Shown here piece after piece: positions 44,080-55,380 of a DNA stretch of 64,000 nucleotides. The stretch covers positions 603,572 through 667,571 of the forward strand of contig MNCI01035156.1 in the NCBI GenBank assembly GCA_015680685.1, written 5' to 3'. A program made the translations under genes and the position numbers. The DNA comes from Gnetum montanum. Its lineage: Eukaryota > Streptophyta > Gnetopsida > Gnetales > Gnetaceae. The first letter of the stretch is position 1. The number at the start of each line of letters is the position of its first letter. Under the pieces are notes generated by a model, which was not told the DNA's origin, searched no databases, and saw only the letters and a program-made list of their open reading frames with translations.

Positions 44080-45960
44080 TTGTGGCAATTCCTAACATCA
44101 TAGAAGTGCTTGAAATTTTTCCTTAATATTTGCCTAGAACTGCTAGTGACTTCTCCTTGCCTGTGAGAGTTCATGCTAGGACACATCTAGCTCGATCATC
44201 ACTCAATAAATTTTCTCCTCTAATTCTATGCATTGTCATCCTACAAAAGTCTAGACCACATAAAGGTACCTCCTCTCTTCTACCTACATATCCACTTTAG
44301 CTTTTTTGAGTCTCCTTTCAAGGACTATGATAGCTACTTTGTGATAGATGATGTACATGTTTTCCAATTGGTACATCTTATCTTGTAGTATTGGCATGCT
44401 TGTGGCCATTTTTTAGAGTTTGGTATCCAAGGTATTAAATTCCTCCTTCACCTCATGCTTGTTCTCAATTACTCGTTCAATAAGAAGAGCTACAATTTTA
44501 TTCAATCTACATACCTCAACATCCCAAGTTGCTTTCTCAATCAAATGAATCTTCTTAAGCTCATTGGTTTTCTTAGTAGTCTTTTTTTCTAGCTTCTGCC
44601 ACAAGTTCCAACATTATTTTTTTATATGAAGGTATTTATGTTGAAATTAGGCCATGATTTGACTTTCATTCTCCAACCTTCATACCTGCTATGAAAGGAA
44701 GAGTACTTGTTTCTCTTTTTCTTAATTCATCTTTTATCACTCTTAGGACTAATGATTTAGCATTCTAATCTATCACTTCAAGCCATCTTCATGAGCATGG
44801 ATTCTTCACTAACCTAGCATGCTTGAAATAATTTATCTTGTAGATGCTCAATCCAAACCTCCAAAGTGATTGTGAAAGGTTTTGGTATCCATGGTGTGAT
44901 ATGTTCTAGTTATTCATGTAACCATGATACCTCAACCTAACTTCTTTGCAGCTCCCTTAGATAAAAAGTGTTGTTAGCATTAACAATTTCTAACTAAACC
45001 CATACATTCATGAGTTCAATCTCCACTATACTATCAATGTTTCTAAACAAAAACTTGGTACATGGATCAATCTTTTACTCCTCTTTCATCCAACGACTAA
45101 TCCTAGGTTGATTAGTGGATACCTAGAGAACTTCCACCACATGTTGGATATTGTGTACTTTGCGTCTTGATTGATATGAAGAGAAAACACTTTATGAAGG
45201 TACATGGGTCTAAGCCTAAACCATTGTATTATGATGGACCATGCATGGATCATTCACAAGGAAGAAGAAAACTAAAAGAGATCATTTCTTATAGCCTCAC
45301 CATCCATGATGGCTTCCATCATGTTAAAGAAATTGCTACCAGGATCAAGTAGACCCTCAACATGAATTATGATAGCTTGCCCCTCATCTTCATCTTGCAT
45401 AATGGGTTGAAAACCATCACTAGGAAGAGGTTCCTAGCTTTTTCTAATGCTGAAACTAGAAGGTTGGGAGACAAATCTATTAGGTCATCTTACCTAAATA
45501 TGTTGAGAGGTTTAGGGCATGGATGGTGCTCTTACTTGACATTAGTGAAGTTGGTCTGAAGAGTAGATATAACATACCTTCGTAGAAGGCATCTCATATT
45601 TCGAATTGAGTATGGCCTAAACTTCTTGAATGTCATTAGGTTTATCATCTTTATTTTCTGCCAGCTACCCTAGCACTTGCTTAGTTGCTTGTTGTTATGC
45701 ACATGCTTAACCCAAAGATCAAGAACATAACTTCCTATCTCCTGATCTACTTGTAAGTGGAGGTTTTTTTAGAGTAGGTCCTATAGATTCTAGATCAAGA
45801 TATTTGAGCTCTTCTCCTTTCTCCTCCTTGTGAATTGATGATTTATGCAAGGGTCAACATATGGAGATATGAGATTGTTCAATATTTTCCCTTCTTGGTT
45901 TATGGATCTTTGATCATAATTTCCTAACACAATGAGTTATTAAGATTGTTAAAAAATAAA
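44080..45960 (-). pseudogene. Coiled-coil ORF, third-ORF type
   Basis: Read leftward with shifts and stops: MQDEDEGQAIIIHVEGLLDP and NFFNMMEAIMDGEAIRNDLF (45.2-45.4 kb), WLHEQLEHI-like and ITLEVWIEHLQDKLFQAC (44.8-44.95 kb), TTKKTNELKKIHLIEKATWD, LIERVIENKHEVKEEFNTLD (44604-44413), LQDKMYQLENMYIIYHKVAI, and a C-terminus KEKFQALL(stop)C near 44095-44125. That end matches EEKFQAILQC near 61340 in the third ORF of A3. Long Leu/Ile/Glu/Lys heptads indicate an extended coiled coil. I find no LTR adjoining it. Confidence 0.55.
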
Positions 45961-46989
45961 GTAAGTCCTCTTGGCATCATCAACCATTACAAAAATTACA
46001 TGCAAAAATATGATAAATACAATCCTTAGAAATACTTGAGAAATATTATCATAACTCTCAAATCATGGTGTACATGGATAAATACAAATAAGTAAAAGAA
46101 TATGCATATATAACTATCAAATAAATTAAATAAATACCCAAATTATTGCCTCTCTTCATGAATAAGTTACAAGATATCAGGTTTAGACCATGATATGAAC
46201 ACTTAGGACAATAAAGAGTAAGAAGAGTGTATGTAAAAATGTCACTAGTCTAAGCTATGAGGTGAAAATATGGCATATTTTTGCTTGTTTGTGCCAAAAT
46301 GGAACAAAGAAAGAGTGAAAAATGAAAAGAAAAGTATGGAAATGAATTTGGAAGGACTCTTCATTTATACTAGTCTACTAGCATAGGAAGAATTCTTTTT
46401 GTATTGGGATGTTCACACCCTTATGTTGATGCAGGGAATGTATCAGCACACCCTCTCAAACATGAAAAAATGTCAAACTTCATCATTTACATGTTGAACC
46501 TACATTCCTAGACTATCAAAGCCACACACAATTTCAATAACCTACATGTTTATAGCCCCAACAGTGTCCTAGGACTCTAAGAATCACTCGTTCTCCATGG
46601 AATCAACTTAGATTCGACAAGTTACTTGTAGAAAACTCAGCCTAACGAGTCAGGTCTTTGATTTTCATCCTTGAAATAGGTCAGAAATTCAACTTAATTA
46701 ACGCATTGCGAAATACTGGCTTCTCCAGAAACTTAGAACTCTGAGTAATCACAAAGACTTGCATAATAAAAATGATGAAAATTTCCTCTGCTTAAAATGG
46801 ATATGCATTGCTTTGGCTTAACGCTATGAAGATAAAAACAATAAAAACCTTTTTTTTTCTGAAAATAGATCTGGACCACTATAACACACTAGTGAGAACA
46901 TCAAAACTTAAACACATAGCTTGACTACGATAAAACCTTTTTATTTTTTGTATTTATTTATTTTCTTTGTGTCACTCTGCATGTGAGTT
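45961..46989. other. No gene recognised
   Basis: A minus-strand TATA-like CTAGTATAAATGAAGAG (46379-46363) stands upstream of the coiled-coil pseudogene and might be its decayed promoter; this is speculative. Otherwise A/T-rich and featureless. Confidence 0.35.
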
Positions 46990-47079
46990 AGATAGTCCAC
47001 ACCTCCTAATATATTTTGTAAAGGACTTGTTCCTCTTCTTCTATACTCGAGGACGAGTTTTCATTTAGTCATGGGGGTA
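46990..47079 (+). other. Athila-like 3' stub with PPT
   Basis: TTTTGTAAAGGACTTG...CGAGGACGAGTTTTCATTTAG followed by TCATGGGGGTA matches, in reverse, the region after the A2 3' LTR (50409-50470). It marks the next LTR as a 3' LTR. Confidence 0.72.
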
Positions 47080-47947
47080 TGATAAATAGTATTTTCATAC
47101 ACTCCGATATCGGAGTGTCCACAATATCAAGTACACGATATCAGGTATGTGATATCATGGCCCAAGATGTGATATCATACATTCGATATCATAGGGTTAC
47201 TCTTGGGTCTATAAATACAACTCCCAAGTGCATGATTGAGAGTAGTTTTTGAAAGTTAAGTAGCAAAACTCTTGCAAGTTGTCCATTTGAGAGTTAGAAT
47301 ATTTTCCAAGTGCCCATAGCAGGAGGTCTAAGTGTGAATAGATATTTATTGAAGCAATGATGTACCTAAACATTCCATTGTGTTGGCAATAAAGACAAAC
47401 TCTTCAATTTATCCTTGCAGCACTTGAGACTTTCTTTCTCTTGCATTTATATATTATGGTTTCATGTAACTTTCATTAATGTTATTCATGAAACAACTAA
47501 TTTTGATTAATCAAGAAACTCATTAAAATACACAAACAAAACCCCTTTGAAAATACGTGTGACACTTGGTAGCTTAGAAATGGTTAGCATTTGATGGCCC
47601 ATCAGTGTTTATACAAAGTTCAGGATGTGTCTAGGAAGTGGGAACGGTTACTTATGTTAGGCTACATTAGACCATAGTTTACTTAGCATTTAATTACCCT
47701 TACTTTTATTCTTGTTCTAAGTGAGTAATTTGATAAAACACAAAATAATAAAAATCTTACATATAAGTCACACTGAACCATACAATTGCATTCCATAAGT
47801 GGGATTGGGAAGAAAACAAATAGAAAACTCACATACACTATTTAGCTTTGGCGTACTTAGCAATTATAATCTACAAAATTCGACTGGATCACATGTGAAC
47901 ACCTGTGATTCGTATGGTTGGGCATAGGGGTACCTCACTACTCATTA
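47080..47947 (+). repeat. LTR of Athila-like family, + strand (868 bp)
   Basis: It starts TGATAAATAG and ends CACTACTCATTA. TATA box TATAAATA at 47210-47217 and CAATAAAG near 47388. A 20-bp perfect palindrome ACACTCCGATATCGGAGTGT lies at 47099-47118, followed by five GATATC hexamers to 47192. No PBS follows its right end, so it does not work as a 5' LTR for the sequence to its right. Confidence 0.8.
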
Positions 47948-48700
47948 ACAGTTAATGAAAAACACATTCAATTAGCAAAGGTGAAAGTAAATGAGGTCCT
48001 CTAGTAGCTCCAACAAGGAGATGATATTTGGCAACCTATCTTTAATGGGCTAAATGCATACAACAAGGCAGAAATCCACATGAAGGATTTGTAGATCCAA
48101 GAGATGACAAGGTACATAGAGTTTGCCAATCTCTGGTATGCAAACATGGCAATGCTGATTATTGAACAGTCATAGTCAAAAGTGGAGAAACAAGTGGCGA
48201 AGTTGTACTTGTTGTACGAAGTAGAGTTCAAGCATCATAAAGAGACCAAGTAGAAGCTTGAGACTATAAACACTAAACTCAAGGTTCTCAAGGCAAAGTT
48301 CACTAATCAACAATCAACTGCTAAGAGCCTAGCTAAAAAGATGAATGATTATTAGGATCTGTAGCATGCAATCAAAGTGTTCAACATCAAATGTGAATGT
48401 GGAGCTGTTCCTTACAATGCCATGTCCATGTGATGTTTCCATTCTGACCCACATTGTTCATGCCACATGGACTATGAATGATCCCCGAAGTAAGGAGGAG
48501 AAGATGAAGGTACTATTGGGGACTTTTTGTCTTCCATCAAAAGTTTTAGCTGTCGCAGGACAACCACAACCACCTCAACCACTATGTGCACCCAAAGCAA
48601 GAGAAGGTCCTTTGAAGCCTCAAGAGTCTCAACTACCTAGGATCATTTCATCTTCTTCACCATCTTTGCACCATTAGAGGAATTGTGTTTGTCAATTTTG
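47948..48700 (+). pseudogene. Coiled-coil ORF, third-ORF type
   Basis: Pieces in order: ATYLW-like start, NGLNAYNKAEIHMKDL, IQEMTRYIEFANLWYANMAM, LIIEQS, VEKQVAKLYLLYEVEFKHHK, LETINTKLKVLKAKFTNQQS, AKSLAKKMNDY, HAIKVFNIKCECGAVPYNAM; then a Pro/Gln/Thr-rich tail. Six or more stops, mostly TAG where Gln is likely. Homologous to 21.0-21.9 kb. It sits directly upstream of the PPT and LTR at 48880, so it occupies the third-ORF position of that element. Confidence 0.62.
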
Positions 48701-48819
48701 TCTTGGTGTTCAATGTTAATATTATGAACACCAAAATTTTGTAATGATTGTACATTAGACAATCAGGCACTCAATTTTTATTGTGATATTTATGTGTTTG
48801 TTTTCTCACTCAATAATCC

Positions 48820-48879
48820 CATACCCTCCCAAATTTTGTAAAGAACTTTAGGATGAGTTTTCATTCAGTCATGGTAGTA
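48820..48879 (+). other. PPT region before split LTR
   Basis: CCCATACCCTCCCAAATTTTG, AGGATGAGTTTTCATTCAGTC and ATGGTAGTA give the family's last internal bases with the G-tract partly mutated. Confidence 0.65.
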
Positions 48880-49511
48880 TGACTAGTTGTACAAGTTGGC
48901 CACATCAATGGGATGCCATCACCGCAACCCTATTGACAGGATCACATCAATGTGATCTTGTCAATGCAAGGCTTGATCCATTGACATGTGCCCATCAATG
49001 GGGTACCTTGTTTCGCTTATAAATGTGTACCTACTTGTCACATTTATGGCATAAGTCTCATAGTTTTAACAAAATTCTTGTAATTTTTCCATTTAGAAGT
49101 TAGAATATTTACTGAGTACCAGTAATAGGAGTCAAAGAGTGTATGGATCTTTATTCAAACACTATTGTGCCTGAGCACTTCAATGTGTACAGTATTAAAG
49201 ATGGGCTTTTTGATCAAACCCTGTAGCACTTGGACTAGATTAATTATCTCCTTTGTGCATTTAATATTTTGAGCAATTTTCTTTAATGTTTTTAAGTAAT
49301 TAAACTAATTAATTAAGATAAATTAAATAGTAAACATAAGTACGACCACTTCGAGCATATGTGTAACGCTTGGTAATCCCAGTAATGCTTAACGTTTGGT
49401 AACCTAGTAGTGTTATACGTGCTTAGGATGTGTACAGTAAGTGGGAATGGATGCTTATGTTAGGATTAGTTAAGTGTTAGCTAGCTATTAGATTAGTTTT
49501 GCATTAATTAC
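48880..49511 (+). repeat. 3' LTR, left part (split by A2)
   Basis: It begins TGACTAGTTG and contains TTATAAAT (49017-49024) as TATA box, an ATTAAAG in place of AATAAAG near 49194, and the TTGGTAA phrases near 49372-49402. It breaks at 49511 and continues at 59516, so A2 inserted into it. Together the two parts make 885 bp, the family's usual LTR length. The U3 part carries GATCACATCAATGTGATC in place of GATATC palindromes. Confidence 0.82.
49507..49511. repeat. Target-site duplication ATTAC, left copy (A2)
   Basis: ATTAC directly before the first LTR base of A2, repeated at 59511-59515. Confidence 0.88.
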
Positions 49512-50408
49512 TAATGAGTCGTGAGGTACCCCTACACTCAACCATATGAATACGAGCGTTACACGAGCGATCCAGTTGAACTCCGCAGACTAAGTGCCTA
49601 CACGCCTTATGGAACACTTAAGGTTAATCGTTTGTTGTCTTCCCAAACTTACTTCTCTTTGTCACAGTTGTATGGTTAAGTAAGTCTGAGGTGTGTGATT
49701 TTTATGTCTTTTATCTTTTATCACCTATGCTAATGAGGAAAAGGGTGAGGAGACTAGGTAACTAACTTTAACTAACTAAGTTCTAATGCCTAGCATCAGT
49801 ATCCGTTCCACTTGCCGTTCACACCCTAAACCAATGCAACCTTCTAGGATTACCAAATGCTATTCATTGCTGGGATTACCAAGCGTAATGCACATGCTCG
49901 AAGCAGTCGTGCTGAATGCACTTAACTAGGAGTGTTGAGGGTTGAGAAAGATTAATTAACTAATAAATCATTTAATCATTTAACATTAATTAAAGTCCTA
50001 TTTATCTTAGTCCATGCACTACAAGGTTTATCCAAAATTTTGTCTTTATTTCCGTACACAAACTTGTGCTCAGGTACAATATTTGCTCGAATAAAGATCC
50101 GTTCACTTTGGGACTCAAACTATGGACACATGGAAATTATTCTATCTCTGGAGAGGTAAAACTGCAAGAGTTTCACTAAGGATCTAAATCTAGATGGAGA
50201 AACAAGGGGGAGCCACCTCTTATTTATAAATTTCACGGCACGCTGCGATATCACGTACGTGATATTGTAGGAGAAGAGCCACCTCTTATTTATAAATTTG
50301 ACAACACGTTGCGATATCACGTACACGATATTGCAGGAGAAGACGTGATATCACATATGATACATCACATATACAATATCATGGCCCATGTGATATCGCA
50401 TCCCATCA
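49512..50408 (-). repeat. 3' LTR of A2 (897 bp)
   Basis: It starts TAATGAGTCG and ends ATCCCATCA. It is longer than its partner by exactly 66 bases, fully accounted for by a 66-bp tandem duplication (50211-50342). AATAAA on the minus strand at 50050-50045. Confidence 0.9.
50211..50342 (-). promoter_or_regulatory. 66-bp duplication that doubles the LTR TATA box
   Basis: Units 50211-50276 and 50277-50342, each with CCTCTTATTTATAAATTT (TATAAATA on the minus strand at 50228-50221 and 50294-50287) and a GATATC/ACGT palindrome. The first unit has ATATCACGTACGTGATAT, an 18-bp perfect palindrome at 50248-50265. The units differ at about six bases, so the event is old. It would have placed two core promoters in tandem if it had been copied into a 5' LTR. 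Confidence 0.85.
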
Positions 50409-50424
50409 TACTCCCATGACTAAA
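50409..50424 (-). other. Polypurine tract of A2
   Basis: On the minus strand TTTAGTCATGGGAGTA borders the 3' LTR; one G of the G-run is A. Confidence 0.75.
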
Positions 50425-52279
50425 TAAAACCTCGTCCTCGAGTTCCTTACGAAATATTGGGAAGGTATGGGATTATTTACTTGAATGGAACTAATGGTGA
50501 ATGGGACAACATGTGAATGGATCATCATTACAGAACATGATAAAATCGGTGTTCACAACAACAAGAGTGAACACTTGATACATTTGACATCTAGCCTTAT
50601 TTGGCAGCTGAGAAAGAGAGAGGGAGGTAAAAAGAAGTTTGCTACTGCCACTGTCAAGATTGCACCTTTCGTTGTCTATCCATAAGCATGCCATCCATCT
50701 CGTTCCTTGCATAACTGCTTCAGCACTGATCCATTCCAAGTGTTCCCTCCAGATCCAATCTATTGTTGTATGATTGCCATCTACAAACACAACACAGTCT
50801 TTGTATTAGCAAGGGTAAATGAATCACAATGTAGTTGATACCTTGCTTTGGTGAAAGGTCCATTGGCTAGGTTGTCATATGGATGATATGGGTCTGGAGA
50901 TATAATAGTGGTGACTACCAAAGGTGTAGGGGTTAGGAGAACATTGAAAAAATTGGGTTAGGACCCCCATGACTAAGAGCGAACCTCCGGTAGCAATAGC
51001 ATGGAGAAAGAAAAAGAACAAGAAAGATGGAGAAAAAGAGACAACTGTAACGTCGATGAAATGGATGTCAAGATGGAAATGAACAAAATAGAGTGGATTG
51101 TAAAAATCTTAAGGGAAGGAATTTAACTGGTGCACCAAATAGAAATGCCAGTGGGTCCTCCCCAAAGCAGGCTCATGCCCTTAATTCCTTGGCAAACCCA
51201 CATTCAAAGAGTTTGTAGGCTCTAGGAATGTCATTTAGAACAAGAGCTAAAGTCTTAACCAAAAAAATTTACCAAAAAGAAAATAATGCGTCAACCAAAA
51301 TATACACTAATGATACAACCGACAATGAGGTGAACAATGGAGGAAGAATGATTAAAAGAAAAGAATGGAATGGAATCTCAAGAATAAGGTGATGTACAAC
51401 CCCTTGTGTAGTTAATGATTAATGTAACTTAGTAGATCCCATTCGTAGTCCGGCCTCAAAAAAACCACTTCAAGTGACTTCGCATTAATGCATTTGGCCA
51501 ATCCATCCACTTGAAGTGACAAGGATGCCTTCCCAAAGAGCCACCACCATTCTGACAAAACAAAAGATGAGAAGGTAGGAAGCGAGAAGGGCCTTAGTAA
51601 GAGGGAACATGTTTATTTTAGTTCCATAACCAATGCTTGTAGCCCAAATGATTATTTTGTCTCAGGGGTGTGCTTTGAATTCTCACTATTTTTTTTGTGA
51701 TTTTTCATGAGAACCACACCATGCAAAGACTTATTATTTTTATTTACTCAGCTTTCCAATAATTGGGTAACATCGAAATGGTAAGAGAACTCAAGAAGAA
51801 AGCATCCAAGCACCCAAGAGAATGGCCAACACAAATGCATCAATTTCCCTTGAAGCCATACCCTTTTCAATCCTTGAATCCTTCCTTAGTTTGAGAAATG
51901 CCCAATCACCATTTCATTATAGTTCTTATTATTAAGAAAGGGACTGTACAGTTCCAAGCCAAGAGAGACCATAGAAATTCGTGGATGTATGGATGAAGTG
52001 GACTCATTGCCTGTCATATCAAAAGAACCATACCTTAGTATCATCACCATAACTTAAAGGTAAAAACCAAATATTAGCAATCAATAGAAAATAGTTCATA
52101 CCATCATTAATAGCACTTATTGGGTTACAAACTTAACAAAATGGATAAGACACACACATACACACACAAATAAAGGAAAAAGTATAAACGATGTTGTAAA
52201 AAAAAAATTAGAAAAGTTAAAGAAATTGTAAAACAAAAATGTGTAAAAAAATCTAAAAAGAACTCAGGGCCTCAATTGA
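50425..52279 (-). other. 3' noncoding region of A2
   Basis: Blocks match A1 969-2864 in order, including a PPT-like CCCCCATGACTA (50964-50975) and the box at 51150-51235. A short CA run stands at 52151-52168. A minus frame at 50491-50790 (HTTIDWIWREHLEWISAEAV) is open in A2 only; without conservation in A1 I do not call it a gene. Confidence 0.6.
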
Positions 52280-53460
52280 TTAACATAGGTGGCCATCTCC
52301 CCCATGACTGAATTGGAAGGGAGAGATCCAAAATAATAAGTGTGGTTGTCCGCTATCAGAGGTGTAATTTGCATTGGCTGTTCTTAGTTCATGGAAAGGT
52401 TTTGTTTGTTGTACATTGACCAGTAATCTCTTATCAGGGCTTTCAGGCTTGTATATTGTCATGGCTCTTGAGGGAAAAGTTGTATGAATAATGTAAGGTC
52501 CTTCCCACAATGTTTGAAATTCCATGTGTTGTGGTACATGTGTGGGGTTCCGATAAAGGACCTTATCTCTTGGTTGGTACCTAACCTTTTGAATTCTTAA
52601 GTCCTGATGTTGCTTGTTATGTGCCTTGTGTATCTCGCTTGATGATAGGGCAGCCAATCGATTCGATTCTCATCTAGCACGTTTAAAGTTGCCAATCTTT
52701 GTTTTTGTGCTAGATCAAGGTCAAGGTGGAGGTCACATGTCATGGATAGTGTATGGAGCTTAATTTGAATTGGAAGCTTTGGGAGTTTTCATACACTAAC
52801 TCATAGGGAGATTAGCTAGTAGGGAGTTTCCAAGTGAAGCGGTATGCCCAGAGAGCATCATTCATTTTAGTGCTCCAATCTTGCCTATATTTGCTAATTG
52901 TTCTTGTTAATATTCTAGTAATCTCCTGATTAGTGACCTTGGCTTGGCCATTAACTTGGGGGTGATAAGGTGTAGTCAATTTATGTTTAACCTCTAAGCA
53001 TTGCATTAATTTTCAAAAGGTTGCACCCGTGAAATGTGTTCCGTTATCCAAGATAAGTGCACAGGGCATACCAAACCTATTAACGACTTGTTGTTGTACA
53101 AATCGTGCAACTGTAGACAATGTGCAGTCCGTTACAGTAGCTGCTTTAGCCCATTTTGTTAGGTAGTCAATAGCAACAATGATATAAGCTTTTCCATTAG
53201 ACATTGGTGTAACGGGCCCCATAAAGTCTATTCCCCATATGTCGAAGGGTTCCAAGGATTGAATCCATTGTTGTGGACCCTCCATTCTAGCAGTCATTCC
53301 ACCATCATGTTGACAGCATTCACAGGATTGGACAAAATGATGGGCATCCTAAAATAGTGTTGGCCAGTAATATCCTACAAGCAGGATCTTGAGAGTCATT
53401 CACCTCCCTGCATAGTGATCCCCACAAGGGCCATCATGAGCATCCTGGAGAACTCTTAAT
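52280..53460 (-). pseudogene. Integrase of A2
   Basis: Zinc-binding end near 53310-53440 (CEC/CQ phrases), then WIQSLEPFDIWGIDFMGPVT with the first catalytic Asp, VNRFGMPCALILDNGTHFTG with the second, and PYHPQVNGQAKVTNQEI, where the position of the third acid in A1 (GQAEV) is Lys. The C-terminal part reads LRIQKVRYQPRDKVLYRNPT, FQTLWEGPYIIHTTFPS and ends FSHGGDGHLC over a PPT-like motif (52299-52310). A stop (TF*KLM) and a frameshift near 52800 break it. Confidence 0.88.
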
Positions 53461-53599
53461 TGGTCCACATTGGGTACACACCATCAAACCAAGCTGTCAG
53501 GACATACTTTATAGATTTGTCCTCTAATCTCCATGAAGTACTTAGTTTTGTGAAGAAACTGTTGCTTCTTCCTAAAGTCCATCCTCTGTGGTGTTTGTT

Positions 53600-54300
53600 G
53601 GGAAAGGAAATAAGTCAGAATGCTACTATACTAATTTGTGCCCATGGGTGGGTTATTCACTACACCAGAAAAGAGGGTTTCGCCAAGAAATGATCAGATA
53701 TGGCATATTCGTCCTCTTTGCTATCCTATTGCAACCGAGATAAGTGATCTGCAACTACATTCTCGGTGCCTTTCCAATCTACTATCGTTAGATCAAACTC
53801 CTAAAGGATTACCAACCAACATATAATATGAGGGCTAACTGTTAGCTTATTCATGAGGAACCTAATTGCACTATGATCTGTATGAATGTACACTTTGTAG
53901 CCTAACACATAGTGCCTAAATTTGTCCAGCGTAAACACTACAGCCATTAATTCCTTTTCTATAGTTGTGTAGTTGAGTTCTACACCGGCAATACTCTTAC
54001 TCACACAGTGGATGTAATAAGGGAATTTTTGTTCATCTAAATGTGTTAGTATAGCTCCTAAGGCATAATTGGATGCATCAATCATTATATGGAATGGCCT
54101 AGACTAGTCAGGGGCTTGTAGAAAAGGAGTTTCCACAAGCCTTTGTTTTAGAGTTTGGAATGCTCGTTCACATTCCCTGGTCCATTCCAATGGTGCATCC
54201 TTTTTCGTTAATTCTACCAACAGTTTGGAAATCTTGGAGAAGTTCTCAATGAATCTCCTGTAGTAGCCAGTGTGTCCAAGGAATGACCGAATGTCTTTGA
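53600..54300 (-). pseudogene. RNase H of A2
   Basis: DASNYALGAILTHLDEQKFP, YYIHCVSKSIAGVELNYTTI, EKELMAVVFTLDKFRHYVLG and YIHTDHSAIRFLMNKL give the Asp, Glu and Asp motifs of a retroelement RNase H in order. The end near 53760 (ENVVADHLSRL-like) is shifted. Upstream, RWTRECERAFQTLKQ-type connection sequence is legible around 54100-54240. Confidence 0.85.
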
Positions 54301-55380
54301 TAGTTTCTGGTTTTTGGGTGATTCCTTGGATAACCTTAACTTTTAATAGGGTCTACCTCTATTCCTGACTATGAAATCTTATGCCCCAGTGCTACGCCCT
54401 CTTGAAACATCAAATGGCTTTTCTTCTAGTTGAGCTTTAGGTTGGTTTCAACACATTGTTTCAGTACTTGCTCTAATCGGTCCAGTGCTTGATCAATGCT
54501 TGTCCCATAAGTGGAGAAGTCATCCATAAAGACTTCTACTCCGTTCCCTATCTGCTGTTGAAATATTCTTAGAACTAAACATTGAAACATGGCGGGAGCA
54601 TTACACAAGCCAAATGGTATTTTTTTATATGCAAACGTTCCCCAAGGACTAGTGAACGTTGTTTTGGCTTGATTTCTTGGTGCTATTATTATCTGATTAT
54701 ATCCACTATACCCATCCAGAAAACTATAATAGTCATGCCCCGCTATAGTGTCTAAGACTTGGTCAACGAACGCAACTGGAAATGATCTTTGAATGTCTTC
54801 ATGTTCAGTAGCCTAAAATCTATACGCATCCTCCATTTCCCTTCCTTCTTAGGCACAATTACTAGAGGACTAATCCATTCACTATCTGCAATGGGATATA
54901 TGAACCCGGCCTTGAGAAGTTGTTTTATCTCTTCTTTTACTATTTATTTCAATTTCGGGTTCAATCGCCTCTATGGTTGTTTTTGAGGCTTCATGGAGGA
55001 GTCCATGTAAATCCTATGCTAGCATATCCTAGGGTCTATTCCAGTTAGTTCAGGATATGACTAGGCAAAGGATTTTGACCATTTATTTATCACTTTCAAT
55101 AGGCTTTCTTTTTGCTTGGGGACAAGTTTTGCATTGATAATTATTGTTTTCCATTTTCAAGGGTCATGTATTCCAAACCGGTGAGCAATGGTTTTAAATC
55201 TAGGAGCTCTTGTCTAAATTCCTCAAGAATCTCCAACTTCCCCCAGTTAATGTTTTCAAAGTTAAGGGCTGGAAGTTGGGAACGAACTTGCTCAAGTGCA
55301 TCTATGCTTTCAACGTAAGTGCTAGCTATCCCCTCAATTAGTTCCATGCATGCTATTGAGTTGCTCTCTTGATTAGCCAT
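54301..55380 (-). pseudogene. Reverse transcriptase of A2
   Basis: Begins MANQESNSIACMELIEGIAS, NFENINWGKLEILEEFRQEL. Then DYYSFLDGYSGYNQIIIAPR, TSPWGTFAYKKIPFGLCNAP, AMFQCLVLRIFQQQIGNGVE, VFMDDFSTYG (about 54510-54540; both catalytic Asp intact), RLEQVLKQCVETNLKLN and GHKIS. Frameshifts near 55120 and 54800 and several stops. Compare A1, where the box reads FMDY. Confidence 0.88.

Noticed and set aside
50491-50790. 99-codon minus frame next to the A2 3' LTR
   Set aside because: The homologous DNA in A1 is not open, so it does not look like a conserved third ORF.
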